Part shown: piece after piece, positions 24,263-37,800 of the stretch
Numbering within the stretch: the stretch's first letter is position 1
How the letters are laid out: each line of letters opens with the position of its first letter
From: Tenrec ecaudatus
Lineage: Eukaryota > Chordata > Mammalia > Afrosoricida > Tenrecidae
Reading direction: 5' to 3'
Assembly (NCBI RefSeq): GCF_050624435.1
Contig: NC_134546.1
Location: 42,673,501 to 42,737,500, forward strand
DNA length: 64,000 nucleotides
Notes under the pieces: generated by a model
Told to the model about the DNA's origin: nothing
The model's database searches: none
Seen by the model: the letters and a program-made list of their open reading frames with translations, nothing else
Made by a program: the position numbers and the translations under genes

Positions 24263-24477
24263 AACACTGGTCTACAGTCTTCTCGGGAGTAAACAGTGAA
24301 GATGTGAGGGGGGGGAGTACTAGAATGGAATGTGATTATGATTATGATTATGGAATGTGTTATGATTACATAACTCATCTTAGAGGTGATTTCGCCATCG
24401 GAGGGGGAATGCTCTACAAAAAAAACTGATGCCTGGTGATTATGAAATTCTCTTTGATATTATTAAATGATTGAACT

Positions 24478-24543
24478 GTGACCTTATTCATCCCACATGT
24501 TCCTATTGGCCAGATTGTCACAATAACCCTACCTATCACAGCA
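24478..24543 (-). mobile_element. ERVL-like LTR family A, 5' end fragment
   Basis: The sequence cctattggccagattgtcacaataa...cctatcaca is the reverse of the LTR family A start (compare cctggccgataatcac at 52750 and the reversed copy at 50700). Only the first 65 bases or so remain. Confidence 0.65.
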
Positions 24544-24900
24544 TCTGAGGTGACCATAGGAACTGGCAAAGTTCACATCCAATAAGACTGTAAGACCTTT
24601 GAAGTCAAAGCCTTTCATCCTCTAAAAATGGAAGCTAATACTTAGAAACTGTAGATGTATTGAATCATTATACCAATCTGACAGATGTTCCATCCCAGAG
24701 ATAATTTATTATTATATTTTTACTCTTATTGCATTTATGCTTTTACGTGTGTCAGATCTAGCAAGTGGTGAGGAAGTCATGTCAAGGAGAAGCGTGTGAT
24801 TCTAAAGACCACGGATACTGTACAGCTGAAAATGATGAAGTAGACATACTGCTCCTTAAAATGAGTAAACAAGTAAATAAATCAAATACTCTTTTTTCTG
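24544..24900. other. Unassigned spacer
   Basis: No recognised feature. A short (GATTAT)3 tandem repeat lies just upstream at about 24333-24350. Confidence 0.5.
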
Positions 24901-24904
24901 CTGT

Positions 24905-25070
24905 TTTTTAAAAATTTTAAATCATTTTATTGGAGGCTAATACAACTCATCGCAATCCATATATGCATCCATTGTGCCAAGCACATTCATACATCTGTTG
25001 CCCGCATCATTCTCCCAACATTTGATTTACACTTGCTCCCTTGGAATCAACTCCTCATAAGTATTCTTAT
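24905..25070 (-). mobile_element. L1 3' terminus, short insertion
   Basis: It starts with a T-rich tail and aaatcattttattggaggc, then cacattcatacatctgttgcc and catcattctcccaacatttg. It is 5' truncated after about 165 bases. Confidence 0.78.
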
Positions 25071-26034
25071 TTTTAAGATAGTAAAAGATTGTTATTATCT
25101 GATTCCTTATTTAAGAAAGAGCCATGGCTGGTAATTTTCTTGAATGTGCATCCTAGACATTCTTAAGAAATTGTGACTTTTAGCTTCCAGCTCTCACTTC
25201 GATCATAGTTTCCCTTACATTCCTATGGACAGCCAAATGAATAGCAATTTATAAACATTTGGGGGCCTGCTAAAATTCCACATCATTAGGAATTTATATA
25301 TCTATGAATAAAGTTTTCCTAACTCTTGCTACAGTGTTGCTGTGGGCTATTTCATAGGTAAGTGCTCTTACATTAGAGAGGCATATAAATTATTTGCTTA
25401 GCTCTCAATACTAGTCTGCCCAATTCCAGTATGAGTTTGAACAAGCATCTGTTTTAGGTCAGATAGCTTTGTTGCTAAAGGATTTTTGTCGATATGAGCC
25501 CATCTTCTCCCACCCAAAAGTAGGGAGATATGAAAATATTACTTTAAGAAAAATTTCAGAATTTTTCTTAGGCTAAAAAATTATTTCTTTAATGGCTTAC
25601 CTTATTTAGTGTATTAATTCATGAGTATGAGACTCCACTTAAAGAAATAGAAAGGCTTTCATAAACCATGTGCCTATAATCTCACCTCATCACCAACTAG
25701 GGGATGTTCATAAATCTCACAAGAATGACGTCACAGGGCCAAAATGAGCTACTGGGGAGCCCAGGAATTTTATTTTAGTTTTATAATAATATATTAGGAA
25801 AGGGACTTAGGAATGAGTGTTGGATGATCCAATCCATTTTGTCAGCCACACTGATATTCCTGAGGTTTTGTTTATTTCATGAATGCATTACTCTCTTTCT
25901 AGAATAATGGAATAATGCATTAACAGATATACAATATTGTACTTACAATTTCAGATAGATCTCTGGAACTCAAGAGATCAGCCATTGCTTGTAGAAATTC
26001 AGAAACTTCTCTTCGGTCAAATCTTTTTTCTTTC
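25071..26034. other. Unassigned 1-kb stretch
   Basis: No recognised repeat or gene. Confidence 0.5.
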
Positions 26035-28126
26035 TTTCCTTGTTAAAGATTTATTGGCACATAATCCACATATCATACAACTCAGTAGTTCAATTATATC
26101 CAGAAGAATTGTACAATCATTACCCCAGTCAATTTTAGAACATTTCTTTTTATTTTTGCATGGTTAAGTCGCTTTTAAATGAGTTATATAATCACGATCA
26201 GTTCTATTGCTCCCTCCTGCATACTTTGCTCCCCCAACACTCACATTCTCCATATAAACCCTTGCATTATTCTTTGTTCTATGCATCTACTCCTTCCGTG
26301 CTCCACAAACTGGAAAAACAGACAATAAAAAATAGAAACAAAATAAAGTGGTAAGGATAAACTAATGAAAATATAAGATAAAAATACAAATAATGAGTAA
26401 CAAATAAAAGACCACCATCAATGTTTAAAGGCCAGAGAAGAAATTTCTGTCATGGAACAAGCCATAAATACTTACACCCAGAACAATTTCACCATGGGTC
26501 AAGAGGAGGGGTCAACTGGCCAGCTACTAAGCAATTCAGTGTAATCATGATTGCGGTGGTCTCTAACTGATAGCTCTTTGAGACCTTTGCCCGTGGCTAC
26601 AGGGGATTTGCCAGCAGCTTAACAAGATAGATTCTCTACAGATGGGTTTTTTAAGGCCCCCACTGTGCTCCGTAGCCTTCTACAAGTTGGGTGTTCACAA
26701 GTTAAGCTCTGATGCTTTTCCCTTTGTCATATTTGGATTTTGTTATTGTCATCTTTGGATCACACAAGCGGTGTGCTTGTTCCGGGTGGACGTAGTTGAC
26801 TCCTCGCTTAGATGGCTGCTTGTTTGAATACAAGCCTTTAAGACTCCAGATACTAGTCTGATTGAGAGGCAGGCACCATCTGATTTCTTCACCACACTTT
26901 GCTGTAGCACCCTTATCTTCAGTGATCATTTCATGGAGGTGAGTTTCAAGTAGGGCCACATATCAGAGCTACCTATTCTTGGATTAGGGATAGTGTTCAG
27001 TGGGGGCCCAGGATTCATCTGCTTGTCCCTGGGATATGCACAACTCAGGTTTACTTTGGCGGTTGTATTAGGACAAAATCAACTCCCCATTCTGCCAACT
27101 ACATCAGCAGCAAACCAACCGGTAAACAAACAAACAAAAAACTAAAATCAGTAAACAAAACCCATAGAATCAGAAAAATAAAACATTGTCACACATTCCC
27201 TAGGTATAAGTCCCTTGCACTGATAACTTCATCAATTTTCCAATGACACAGCACTCTGGACACTGTTGGTAGGAGGAGACTAAGCATATACAGTTACACC
27301 ATGAGCCACAACCCATGAATTTCTGTCCTACAAATCTTCCCTTTGATTGAGCTCTGTTTACCCTAATTACAGGATTGGTGCCAGGGTGTAACTTCCTTGA
27401 TCAATTCTTTCAAGTTCAGATCCCTGCCCAGTGGATCAGAACCTGACATGTCACAGTGAGGGGGCCATTGAGGTATTAAATATATGGTGACTCTGGGTAT
27501 AGATTCCATTGGACCTCGCCACAACGTCCAAAGACCACTACTTCCACAAGTCTGGGGCAGCCATTCTCTGCTTCCTCTTCCATCGGTGTACCCCAGTCCT
27601 CAGTTCAAGGGTGCAGACAGCTTCAAGGCAGGGCTCAGTTCATTCAGCCAGACCTCTATGTTTAGTCCTCCTGGTGTAGCCCATTGTGCTTTCCAACCTA
27701 CCAGGTCAGTTTCTGTGACCATCCTGGTGTTGTTCACAGATGTTTGGGTAGAAACAAATTCATAGCGTCTACTCAGTTACCTAAAATCTGCCCCATTGTC
27801 CCCCTAGGTTCCCAACAATCATCATTCAGCATCTCTTCCAGATGTGAGGTGACTTCTCAATTTCCCACTATGTTCACCAACAGAACTATCTATCAGTGTA
27901 TCCTCCAAAATATAGATGATGCCCTTTCCTGGGCTTGCCTTGATTTTCTGGCAAAATTTTCCTTCCATTCTTGCGGGGGGCGGGGGGATGGCGGACATTG
28001 ATTTGTCCAAGCCTTGTCTCAATGTATAGTCTCAAGTAGGTCTTCTCCCATTTCCCCTTTCTTAAAGGAGTGACCCCAGTCAATGTGAGGTCTCTTCCTT
28101 CAAGGTCACTTTTTTCCATTGGTTCT
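26035..28126 (-). mobile_element. L1 3' UTR, long minus-strand copy
   Basis: It begins with the older L1 terminus (agatttattggcacataatcc at 26048) and continues through long 3' UTR landmarks: gcttgtttgaatacaagcctttaagactcc (26820), gcaccatctgatttcttcaccac (26875) and tcactctg-type blocks. The 26820 block is shared with the L1 at 58840. It is interrupted or ended at 28127, where a second L1 with its own A-rich tail begins. The G+C-rich part at 27500-28080 is assigned to the 3' UTR only tentatively. Confidence 0.65.
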
Positions 28127-29641
28127 TCATTATTATTATTTAATCATTTTATTGGGGGCTCATACAACTTTTATCACAATCCATACATGCATCCATTGTG
28201 TAAAGCACATTTGTACATTTGTTACCATCATCATTCTCAAAACATTTGCTTTCTAAATGAGCCCTTGGTATTAGCTCCTCATTTTTCCCCTCCCTCCCCT
28301 CTCCCCACTCCTCATGAACCCTTGATAACTTATAAATTATTATTATTTTGTCATATTTCACTCTTATGAGGTGCATAAAAGGGAGGTGATATATGATTCA
28401 TGGCTAGTAGGCAGGCTTCTCCCCTTTTGTTCAGGAATTGGGCCTTAAGATTTGTTTTATTGCTATTTCTTCTTATACAATACTTGTCCTTTTTTTATTG
28501 ACTTACTTCACTCAACATAATGGTTATCTGGTCCTTCCATGTCATGCAGTGTTTCATGCTCTCAACACTGTTTTGGGGGGATATATTGTATGTATGTGGC
28601 CTAGCTTCTTTATCCATTTTTCTGCTGTTGGGCACTTGGGATACTTCCAGTTTCTTGCTATTTTTAACAGAGCTTCTATTAACATGCAAGAGCATACATC
28701 CACTCACGTTGTGTCTCTTATCTTTTTAGGGTATATGCCTGATAGTGGTATTGCTGGATCATATGGGATTTCAATTTCTACTTGCTTTAAGTATCACCAA
28801 AACATGTCCCATGTACAGTGGCTGTATGTATTTAAAAGTCTACCAATAGAGCATATGAGTTCCGATCTCTCCGTGTCTTGTCCAGCATTTTTTGTTTTCT
28901 GCTTTGTTTTGTTTTTAATGCGGGCTAGCAGTGTGTGTGTAAAGTGGTATCTCATTGGGGTTTTAATTTGCATCTCCCTGATAGCTAGTGATCATGAGCA
29001 TTTTTTCCTCTGTTTGTAAGCCAGTTGGGCTTTATTTTTGGTGAACAGTCTGTTCATGTCCTTTTCCCATTTCCTAATTGGATTTCTTGTTTTCTTGTTG
29101 CTCTGTTGTACAGTTGTATTTAGGTAATTAACCCTTTGTCTGTTAAGAATTTTCCCCAGTCTCTCGGATCTTGTTTCACTCTCCTGATGAAGTCTTTTTT
29201 GGTGTTGCTGTAAGTGCATAATTGATGTCATTTCAGCAGGTCCCAGTTGTCTATCTTGTCTTCTGCTGTGTGTACCTCCTCCATTATACTTGGTAGTCTA
29301 TGTATGCCCTGCGATGGCCTCTTAAATTTGTTCTAGGCTTCTCCTTGATGATCCTGATTGTTTTGAGGTTTGCATTTAGGTCTTTAATACATCATGAGTT
29401 CATTTTTGTGCATGAGGAGAGATATGAGGCTTGTTTCATTCTTCTACATATGGAAATCCTGTTTGTCCAACACCATTTGTTGAAGAGGCTGCATTTTTCC
29501 CATTGGATATGTCTATGTTTTTCAAAAATTAGTTGCATATAGGCTGATGCTTTTACATCTGGGTTTCTGTTCTGATCCATTGGTCTGTATGTCTCTCTTC
29601 TGATCCATTGGTCGGTGTATTTTTTTAATGTCAATACATAT

Positions 29642-31100
<1,459 letters not shown>

Positions 31101-31720
31101 CAATACATATAGTACCAGACTGTTTTGACTACTGTGGTTATGTAGTAGGTTTTAGGCGAGGCAGTGCCAGGCCTTCTTCTTGATTCTTCTTTTTAAGAAG
31201 TTCTTTGCTTACCTGGGTCTTTTGCCTGCCCATATGGAATTGGTAATTGGTTTTGTATAGCTTGAAATAATTTTGGGGGGATGTGAATTGGTATTGCATT
31301 CTATCTATAGATTTTTTTTGCTTGTCATTTTCACAATACTAAGTCTACCTATCCGTGAGCATGGGATATTCTACCATTTATGTCAGTCCTTGTTAGTTTC
31401 TTGTAGTAATATCCTATAGTTTTCTCTGTTGTTGTTTTTTTAGTTAAGTTTATTGCAACTTATTTCATCTTTTGTATGGTTCTTATAAATGGTATTGATT
31501 TCTTAATGTCTTTTCCGTAGCTCTCTCTGCTGGTATACAGAAATCTGATTAATTTCTGGTTATTAATTTTGTATTTGGCTACCTTGCTGAATTCCTCAAT
31601 TTTTTTCAAATGGCTTTTGTGCAGACTTTTGGGTTTTCTATATCTAGGATCATATCATCTGCAAATAGTGATAGTTTCTCTTCTCTGCCTATTTGTATTT
31701 CATGATTTCTTTTCTTTGTC

Positions 31721-32190
31721 TGAAGAAGCTGTCCAAGGCAGTGCCTTGGACCAGCTTCTCAAGAAGACAAATGACCTGGCTGAACTTCAAAGCACGTGCC
31801 TTCAGTGTTTCACAGAGCTTACCTTCCTGGACAGAACACAGACCCCCTCTCCCTAGCATTGTTTCCTAGGAACAACATGATTTACTAACCAAACATCACC
31901 TGGCCCAAAACTTGCAACCGCAGGACAAAGAACCTCCTTTCCCCTTACTGGCTCATATGCCTTTAAGCTCATACCCCATAGAAGTCCCACCGCCTAACTG
32001 CCAGGCGCTACTTCCCTGACCTAAATCCTTGGATCATGGAACCTGCCCGGGGACTCAAGATGCCCCTCTCCCTTTCTCTGCCCTCCCTTCCCTCCTGGGA
32101 ATTCTTTCCCTGCTTCAATAAAATCTTTCTCAACTTCACATTCCTGGCTAAATTCTATCTCTGTTCCATGCCTCCATCTCCAACCTTTCA
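31721..32190 (+). mobile_element. Class-I ERV-like solo LTR inserted in L1
   Basis: A G+C-rich 470-base block interrupts the L1 ORF2 antisense sequence, which resumes at 32191 with attactctagcgg. It starts TGAAGAAG, has a promoter-like catatgcctttaagctc region (about 31967), a C-rich stretch (32060-32095) and an AATAAA at 32119 in cttcaataaaatctttctc, and ends in caacctttca. AATAAA within a short R-like segment is typical of gamma-type LTRs. No unambiguous 4-5 bp duplication is visible (left tgtc, right atta). The family is not identified. Confidence 0.6.
31725..31758. repeat. Near-perfect palindrome at the LTR edge
   Basis: The arms gaagctgtccaaggca (31725-31740) and tgccttggaccagcttc (31742-31758) are reverse complements apart from one extra base, with a one-base centre. 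It lies exactly at the 5' edge of the inserted LTR. Confidence 0.85.
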
Positions 32191-34397
32191 ATTACTCTAG
32201 CGGAAACTTCCAGCATGAGGTTGAATAAGAGTGCTGACAGGGGACATTATTCCCCAGTCCCTGTTTTCTGTAGGACTCTTTCTAGCTTTTCTTTGTTGGT
32301 TTCTCATATATGGCCTCTATTATGTAGTGGATTTTTCCTCCTGTTCCTATTTTGAGTATTTTGAACAAAAATGGGTGTTGAATATTGTCAAATGCCTTTT
32401 ATGCTTCTATTGATATGATCATATGATTTTATTTCTTGCCTTGTTTATGTGGTAGATTACATTGATTGTCTTGTGAATATTGAAGCATCCCTGTACAGCT
32501 GGAATGAATCCTACTTGGTCATGGTGAATTATTTTTTAATGCTCTGTGTTTTCTATTGGCCATGATTTTAGCATTTATATTTATGATGGAAATTGGACTA
32601 TAATTTTCCATCTTTGTGGGATCTCTGCCTGGTTTGGATATAGGTGCTATGCTGGCTTCATAGAATGTGTTTGGGAGTTTGTTGTCACTTTCTATATTCT
32701 GGAAGAGTTTGTGTAATATTTGTGTCAGATAATCTTTGAATATTGGGAGAATTCCCCTGTGAAACCATCTAGCCCTGGGATTTTCTTGGCTGCTAGTTTC
32801 TTAATGACATGTTCTATTTCTTCTTTCCTTATGGGTCTGATGAGTTTTTCAATACCTGTCTACATTAATTTCAGTGGGTTATGTGTTTCTAGGTATGTGT
32901 CCATATCCTCTGGATTGTGGAATCTGTTTGAATATAATTTTAATAGTAGTAGGTTAGTAATCGTTTGATTTCATTTAGAGCTGTTGTAATGTCTCCGTTT
33001 TCATCTCTTTTTCTGGATATTTGCATCTTTTCTTTTTTCTCATTTGTAAAGTTTGCCAGGAGTCCATCTATTTTATTAATCTTTTGAAAGAACCAGGTTC
33101 TAGTTTTGCTGATTTTTGTTTTGTTTTCAATATCATTTATTTCTACTTTGAACCTTATGATTTACTTTCTTTCTTTATTGGTGGAATTATGTTGTTGTAC
33201 TTGTTCTAGTTCTTGGAGTGTTATGTTGGGATGTTGATATGAGATTTCCTGTTTGCTGATATCTGTAAACTGGCCTCTGAGCCCTGCTTTTCCTTTGTCC
33301 CATAGGTTCTGATATGTTATGTTATCATTCTCGTTTGTCTCGAGGAATTTTTAAAATTTCTTCCTTCATATATTTATCACCCATCATTTTTAAGCATTAT
33401 ATTTTTCTTTATGCTCCTTTCCATCTAATTGTTCAATTATAATTTTGTGGCTGTCTGAGAAGACTGATTGTAGTATCTCAATTTTCTTGAATTTTTTGAG
33501 ATATGATTTGCCACCTAGTATGTGGTCTTTTCTTGAGAATCTTCCATGAGTGTTGGAGGAGAACATATTCTATACTTTTGTTGGATGGAGCAGTCTATGA
33601 GGCTTTTTGTTCGTTTGTTTGTTTGTGCTATTTATCTTCTTGGTGTCTTTATTAAGTTTTTATCTTGATGTTCTCTCTTTCTTTGAGAGTTGTGTATTAA
33701 AGTCTCCCATTGTTATTGTAATAGTGTCTATATCCTCTTACAATTCTATGACAATTTGACTTATTTTGAGAGTATTCTGTTGGGTGCATATATGTTTATT
33801 ATAGTAATGGGTTCCTGAGTTAATGGTCCCTTTATCTTGTAGTATCTGTTCTTATCTCGTAATTACCTTGTTTGTCTTGAAGTCTATCTTTTTGGAGATT
33901 AATATTGCTGCCCCTTATTTCTTTTAGTGCTGTTTGCTTGGTATGCTTTTGTCTAGCCTCTGATATTTAGTCTGTTCATGTGTTTGTGTGTGTGTTTCAT
34001 GTAGGCACCTTTTTCATGGATTTTGTTTTCTTACTCATTTAGCTACTCTGTCTCTTTAGTGGCATATTTAGTCCATTGATATGTAAGTATTTGTAACTGT
34101 CATTTGCTTTATATATGTTTTTCTTGTGTGTTTGTATGTGTATTGTGTTTTGTATCTTTATTCTTACTGTGTTATTTCTTTGCTTTGTGTGTTTCTTTGT
34201 GTCTGTGTGTTGGTTTTTATGAGGAATTGTCCTCTATGTTGGTTTCAAGTTTGCATGTTGTTGCTGTTGGATTTTTGGCCATGCTACTTCATTGAGTCAT
34301 TTTTGGTCTTGTTTTTCTGAATTCTTTTAATTTCACATTGTCTTGGAATACTTTTATTTCTACATCATCCTTGAGTGGTAATTTTTTTGGGTATAAG

Positions 34398-35178
34398 TGT
34401 GTTAGGCCAGGCTGACTAGAGAAACAAATCCAGTGACACTCATAATATGTGTAAGAAAGAGCTTTATTACCATGTCGGTATATTTTGGCAAGTATCAGAC
34501 CCATAAGCACAATGCTCCTTCTTGTTCCTTTGACACTTCGGCAGAGTAGATCTCTGCATGTTTTATAGAGTTGATTTGTGTGGAGCCCACCGAGTGCCAG
34601 AGGCCAGTTTCTTTGCTGCCAGGGGCTGACGAACCGGCTGCTTTTAGGGAGAGAAAGTGTAGTTGTGGCACTGAGTCACATGGGCTTCACAGGAAAAGAT
34701 GACTTGTACCGTTATTTGGAAGTATGACTTTTTGGTTGCTTTGATTGGAATTCAATAAATGAAATGCTTACATTCAAAAAGAAAGAAAGAAAGAGCTTTA
34801 TATCAAGAAGGAATTGTATATTAGGAAAACATCCCAGTCCAGTCCAGATTAAGGCAATAAGTGTGACAGTAGTCCATCAGTCCCTTTTCAGACTCCAAAG
34901 CAACATGCAATGATGCAGAATGCAGGAAGACCACTGGCTGGTGGGTACAATGTATTGTGGATCCAATGGTGTTGGGCGCATCTCCAGGACTTGTGGTGTT
35001 TCATCGTGTCTTATAAAATGCAGGTGAAGCAGAGGGGGCAGAGGAGTGGGGTTCCCAGGACCCTCCTGTCAAAGAGGGTATGCCAACAAGGAGGCAGTGT
35101 CAAGGTGTAACCTGATTGGCAGGCTAGACTTGACACCTTCACTGCAAGTTGACATGAAATTATGTAACTACCACCACA
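34398..35178 (-). mobile_element. ERVL-like solo LTR, family B, inserted in L1
   Basis: It starts TGTGTTAGGCCAGG on the plus strand and ends near ACTACCACCACA. The order cccagtccagtccag, gcaacatgcaatgatgcagaatgcagg and tggtgttgg mirrors the LTR at 49591-50198. The reversed beginning (tggtagttacataatt...gtcaactt) resembles MLT2/ERVL LTRs. L1 sequence continues on both sides. It hosts a retrocopy at 34468-34786, so the LTR proper is about 450 bases. Confidence 0.75.
34468..34786 (+). pseudogene. Polyadenylated retrocopy of an unidentified transcript
   Basis: A 319-base insert ends in cattcaaaaagaaag, an A-rich tail about 16 bases after AATAAA (34754-34759). It is flanked by perfect 15-base direct repeats, aagaaagagctttat, at 34453-34467 and 34787-34801. 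This is the signature of L1-type target-primed retrotransposition of an mRNA. It is more G+C-rich than the surroundings and shows no long frame, so it is probably mostly 3' UTR. I do not recognise the parent. It sits inside an LTR that sits inside an L1. Confidence 0.8.
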
Positions 35179-35838
35179 CGATTCCAGGGTTTCATGGCTT
35201 TTCCACAAATTCTCTGTATACATCATCGTCTTCTTGCCTGCATGGTTTCTGCAAAATCTCTCCTGGCTATTTTTGTTTATTTGTTCTGTTTTCCCAAATA
35301 CTTATCTTTTCCTCCATTAGACATTGGGGAAAGTTTCCTTTCAGGAGGTCTTGGATGATTCTTTGTGTGGACCTTTAGTTTCTTCCTCTTCTGGAATCCC
35401 TATATACAACAGTTGTTCCTCTTAATTGTGTCCCACATTTTTCTCGTGCTTTCCTTGGTCCCTAAACATTTTTTGTTATTTTTTCTTTTTTTAGGTTGGA
35501 ATCTATAGGCTTGTCTTCTCCTTCACTAATTCGGGTTTCCATTTCTTCCATTCTGTTTCTCTGTTCCTTTATCATTTTGGTGCTGTTCCTTTATAGTGTT
35601 GTTTAATTCCGCTACTTCAGTGTTTGATTCTTGTGTCTCTGTTTGGAGTTTTTCGTGTGAGGGTACAAGTTTACTATTGTTTCACTTTTTCTCTCAGACT
35701 CTTCCTTCAGCTATTGTGCAAGTGTCATAATCCTTCTTTTAAATTCTTTTCCTTCTAAATCCACAGCCTGCTCAAGTGTCAGGTATTATATTTAGGTTTG
35801 CTTAATGTTCGCTTATTTGTTTCTGTTTCTCTTGTGTT

Positions 35839-35869
<31 letters not shown>

Positions 35870-35880
35870 CGCGCATGCAC
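35839..35880. repeat. (TG)n(CG)n alternating purine-pyrimidine tract
   Basis: A TG run passes without break into seven CG dinucleotides and catgcac. Such tracts can adopt left-handed DNA. It lies between the ORF1-like part and the 5' UTR of the L1 and is probably a local expansion. Confidence 0.85.
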
Positions 35881-36549
35881 CAATATCTTCCGTAGTTTGT
35901 TGTTGTTGGTTTTGACCTCTTTGCGTCACTACCAGGGGGTTTATGGAGGTGGTGTTATTTGGGAATGGTTAACTCTGGTGGTTGGTGCAGTTGAGGTTTG
36001 GTGGGCAGTTCGTATTATCTGGAAGGAGGGTGAGTGTTAGAGTGGGTATTAGGGGAGGGATCATAAAGTGGGAGAGGAAGTGTTAGCAAAAGGACAGAGG
36101 AAGGTATAATAGGCCCCCTGAAAAAGAAAGAAAATATTAAAATGGGAGGGATCAGGTAGTGTTATTTGGTAGGTCGAAAGAAGGGAAATTAGGTCCAAAA
36201 AATTATTGTTTGCAGTGATGGAAGAATGGGAACTAATATTTGATAGAAAAAAATGATTTAAAAATGTAAGAATAGTGTCAACTATTGTTTTTATGAGAAT
36301 GAGAGGGAAAGAAAAGGTTTGATCAGAAGGAGAAATTAAAAGATATTTCAATAGTGCTATGAAATAAAACTTTATATATTTAGATTAAAGAAAGGAAAAT
36401 TAAAGGAAAGGGCAAAGGACAAAAGTTTTAAAAATAATACTAGAGAAAGATGCAGATCAGCTATTAAATTATGTTTCTTTGGGCTCTAAGCTTTGCCTTA
36501 ATTTCTGGGTTGATGGTATGCTAAGGGTCTAGAAAACACACAAAATAAT

Positions 36550-36552
<3 letters not shown>

Positions 36553-36615
<63 letters not shown>
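36553..36615. repeat. (AT)n microsatellite, about 31 units
   Basis: A pure AT dinucleotide run of about 63 bases lies inside the 5' UTR portion of the minus-strand L1. It is self-complementary and can form a cruciform. Confidence 0.9.
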
Positions 36616-36617
<2 letters not shown>

Positions 36618-36799
36618 TGTGCTTTTGTGTACCCACTAATGGCGAAGGCCTCATTGAGGATGGATTATAAGAACAGTTCTCAACTTTGTTTTAAAGCAGG
36701 GGGAGTGATAAGATTGATAGAACATAGAACAATAACAAAACCAGCAAAAAGAGGAGCTGGGTCTCACACATTGTCTGGGATTGGGGTGGAAGGACCATG

Positions 36800-37800
36800 A
36801 ATGAGTGAAGCAGAGGGCTTTTAAGCTGTGGGGGGTACTATGATGTTTTACTATCTTGTGACCGTGTAGGGTTGAGACTAAGGATAGGGGAATTATTTTT
36901 GTATTTGGTATGGCTGCAAGTCCTGCATTCTTATAATTTAAGTTTATTACCTTGAGAGAATAGACCTCTGGTGAATCTGTCAGAGGGAATGGCTATCCAA
37001 ATGGGAGTGGGAGAATGGGGTCTATAACTGCCACCTACCAAGGTGGCCTAAGATAGTGAAATAAAGCAAGGGCCCACTCAGAGGGCAGTTGACTTATTTG
37101 ATGGGCTTGGGATAATGACCATGGGTTGGGGTCACAGGATAGTTTAGTGGATATGTAGGTATGCGCCCTATGAGCTCTGTCTGGGCCCCTAGACTGCAGT
37201 TTCTGTTTCAAGCCTAAACTCCCTGTCTGTGCTGCAGTTTTGACTTCTTTTGTTATGTTAATATGTTTTCAATGAACCAGGTGTGTGCTAGCTGCCACCC
37301 AGAGAAGGCCTTCCAATGAGCTGTATCTCAGGGAAATTGGGTTAGTTTTGCTGATTTGAGCTAGAGCTCCCTAGTCTTGTATGAAGAGTTGGTCTATTCA
37401 CTACTTACACCCACTCTTTCAGATGATGGGAGTGACCAAGTGGGGGTGGAGGAATGGGTTCTATGCCTGCCAGGCTATCAGGTAGGAATAAAGTCTCCTC
37501 AGAGGGCAGGTTGCTGTTGTGGTTTATATTTGTATTGTTATGCTGATAGATTTCTAGGAGACCAGGTGTATATTGGGTGCTACACAGAGAAATTTTAAAA
37601 GCACAAGAGAGAGAGAGAGAGAGAAGCCTTCGAATGGCCATGTTTATTAAGCTTTTTAAAACTTGGGGGGTATCTTAAGATTAGGGCTATGCCAAGCTGG
37701 CCCTCGGGAAAGGGGGATTAGTTTTTCTGAGTGGAACTACTGCTCCCTGGGCTTGTGTTAACTGTTTATATCCACTGTAGCCTGCCTCTTTGGTCAAATC
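36800..37800 (-). repeat. L1 5' UTR monomer array
   Basis: Imperfect tandem units of roughly 370-420 bases share ordered landmarks. The segment ending cactcagagggcag (37076-37088) recurs as tcctcagagggcag (37496-37509), 421 bases on. gggttagttttgctg (37339) recurs as gggattagtttttctg (37714). agaaggccttccaatg (37303) recurs as gagaagccttcgaatg (37621). Monomeric promoters are known for mouse L1 but not for human L1. The array marks the 5' end of the element near 37800. A GA run at 37605-37624 interrupts the last unit. Confidence 0.65.

Noticed and set aside
28438..29019. 193-codon plus-strand open frame with hydrophobic segments that look like membrane spans
   Set aside because: It is the antisense of the L1 ORF2 C-terminus. 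The apparent membrane segments come from the T-rich antisense strand.
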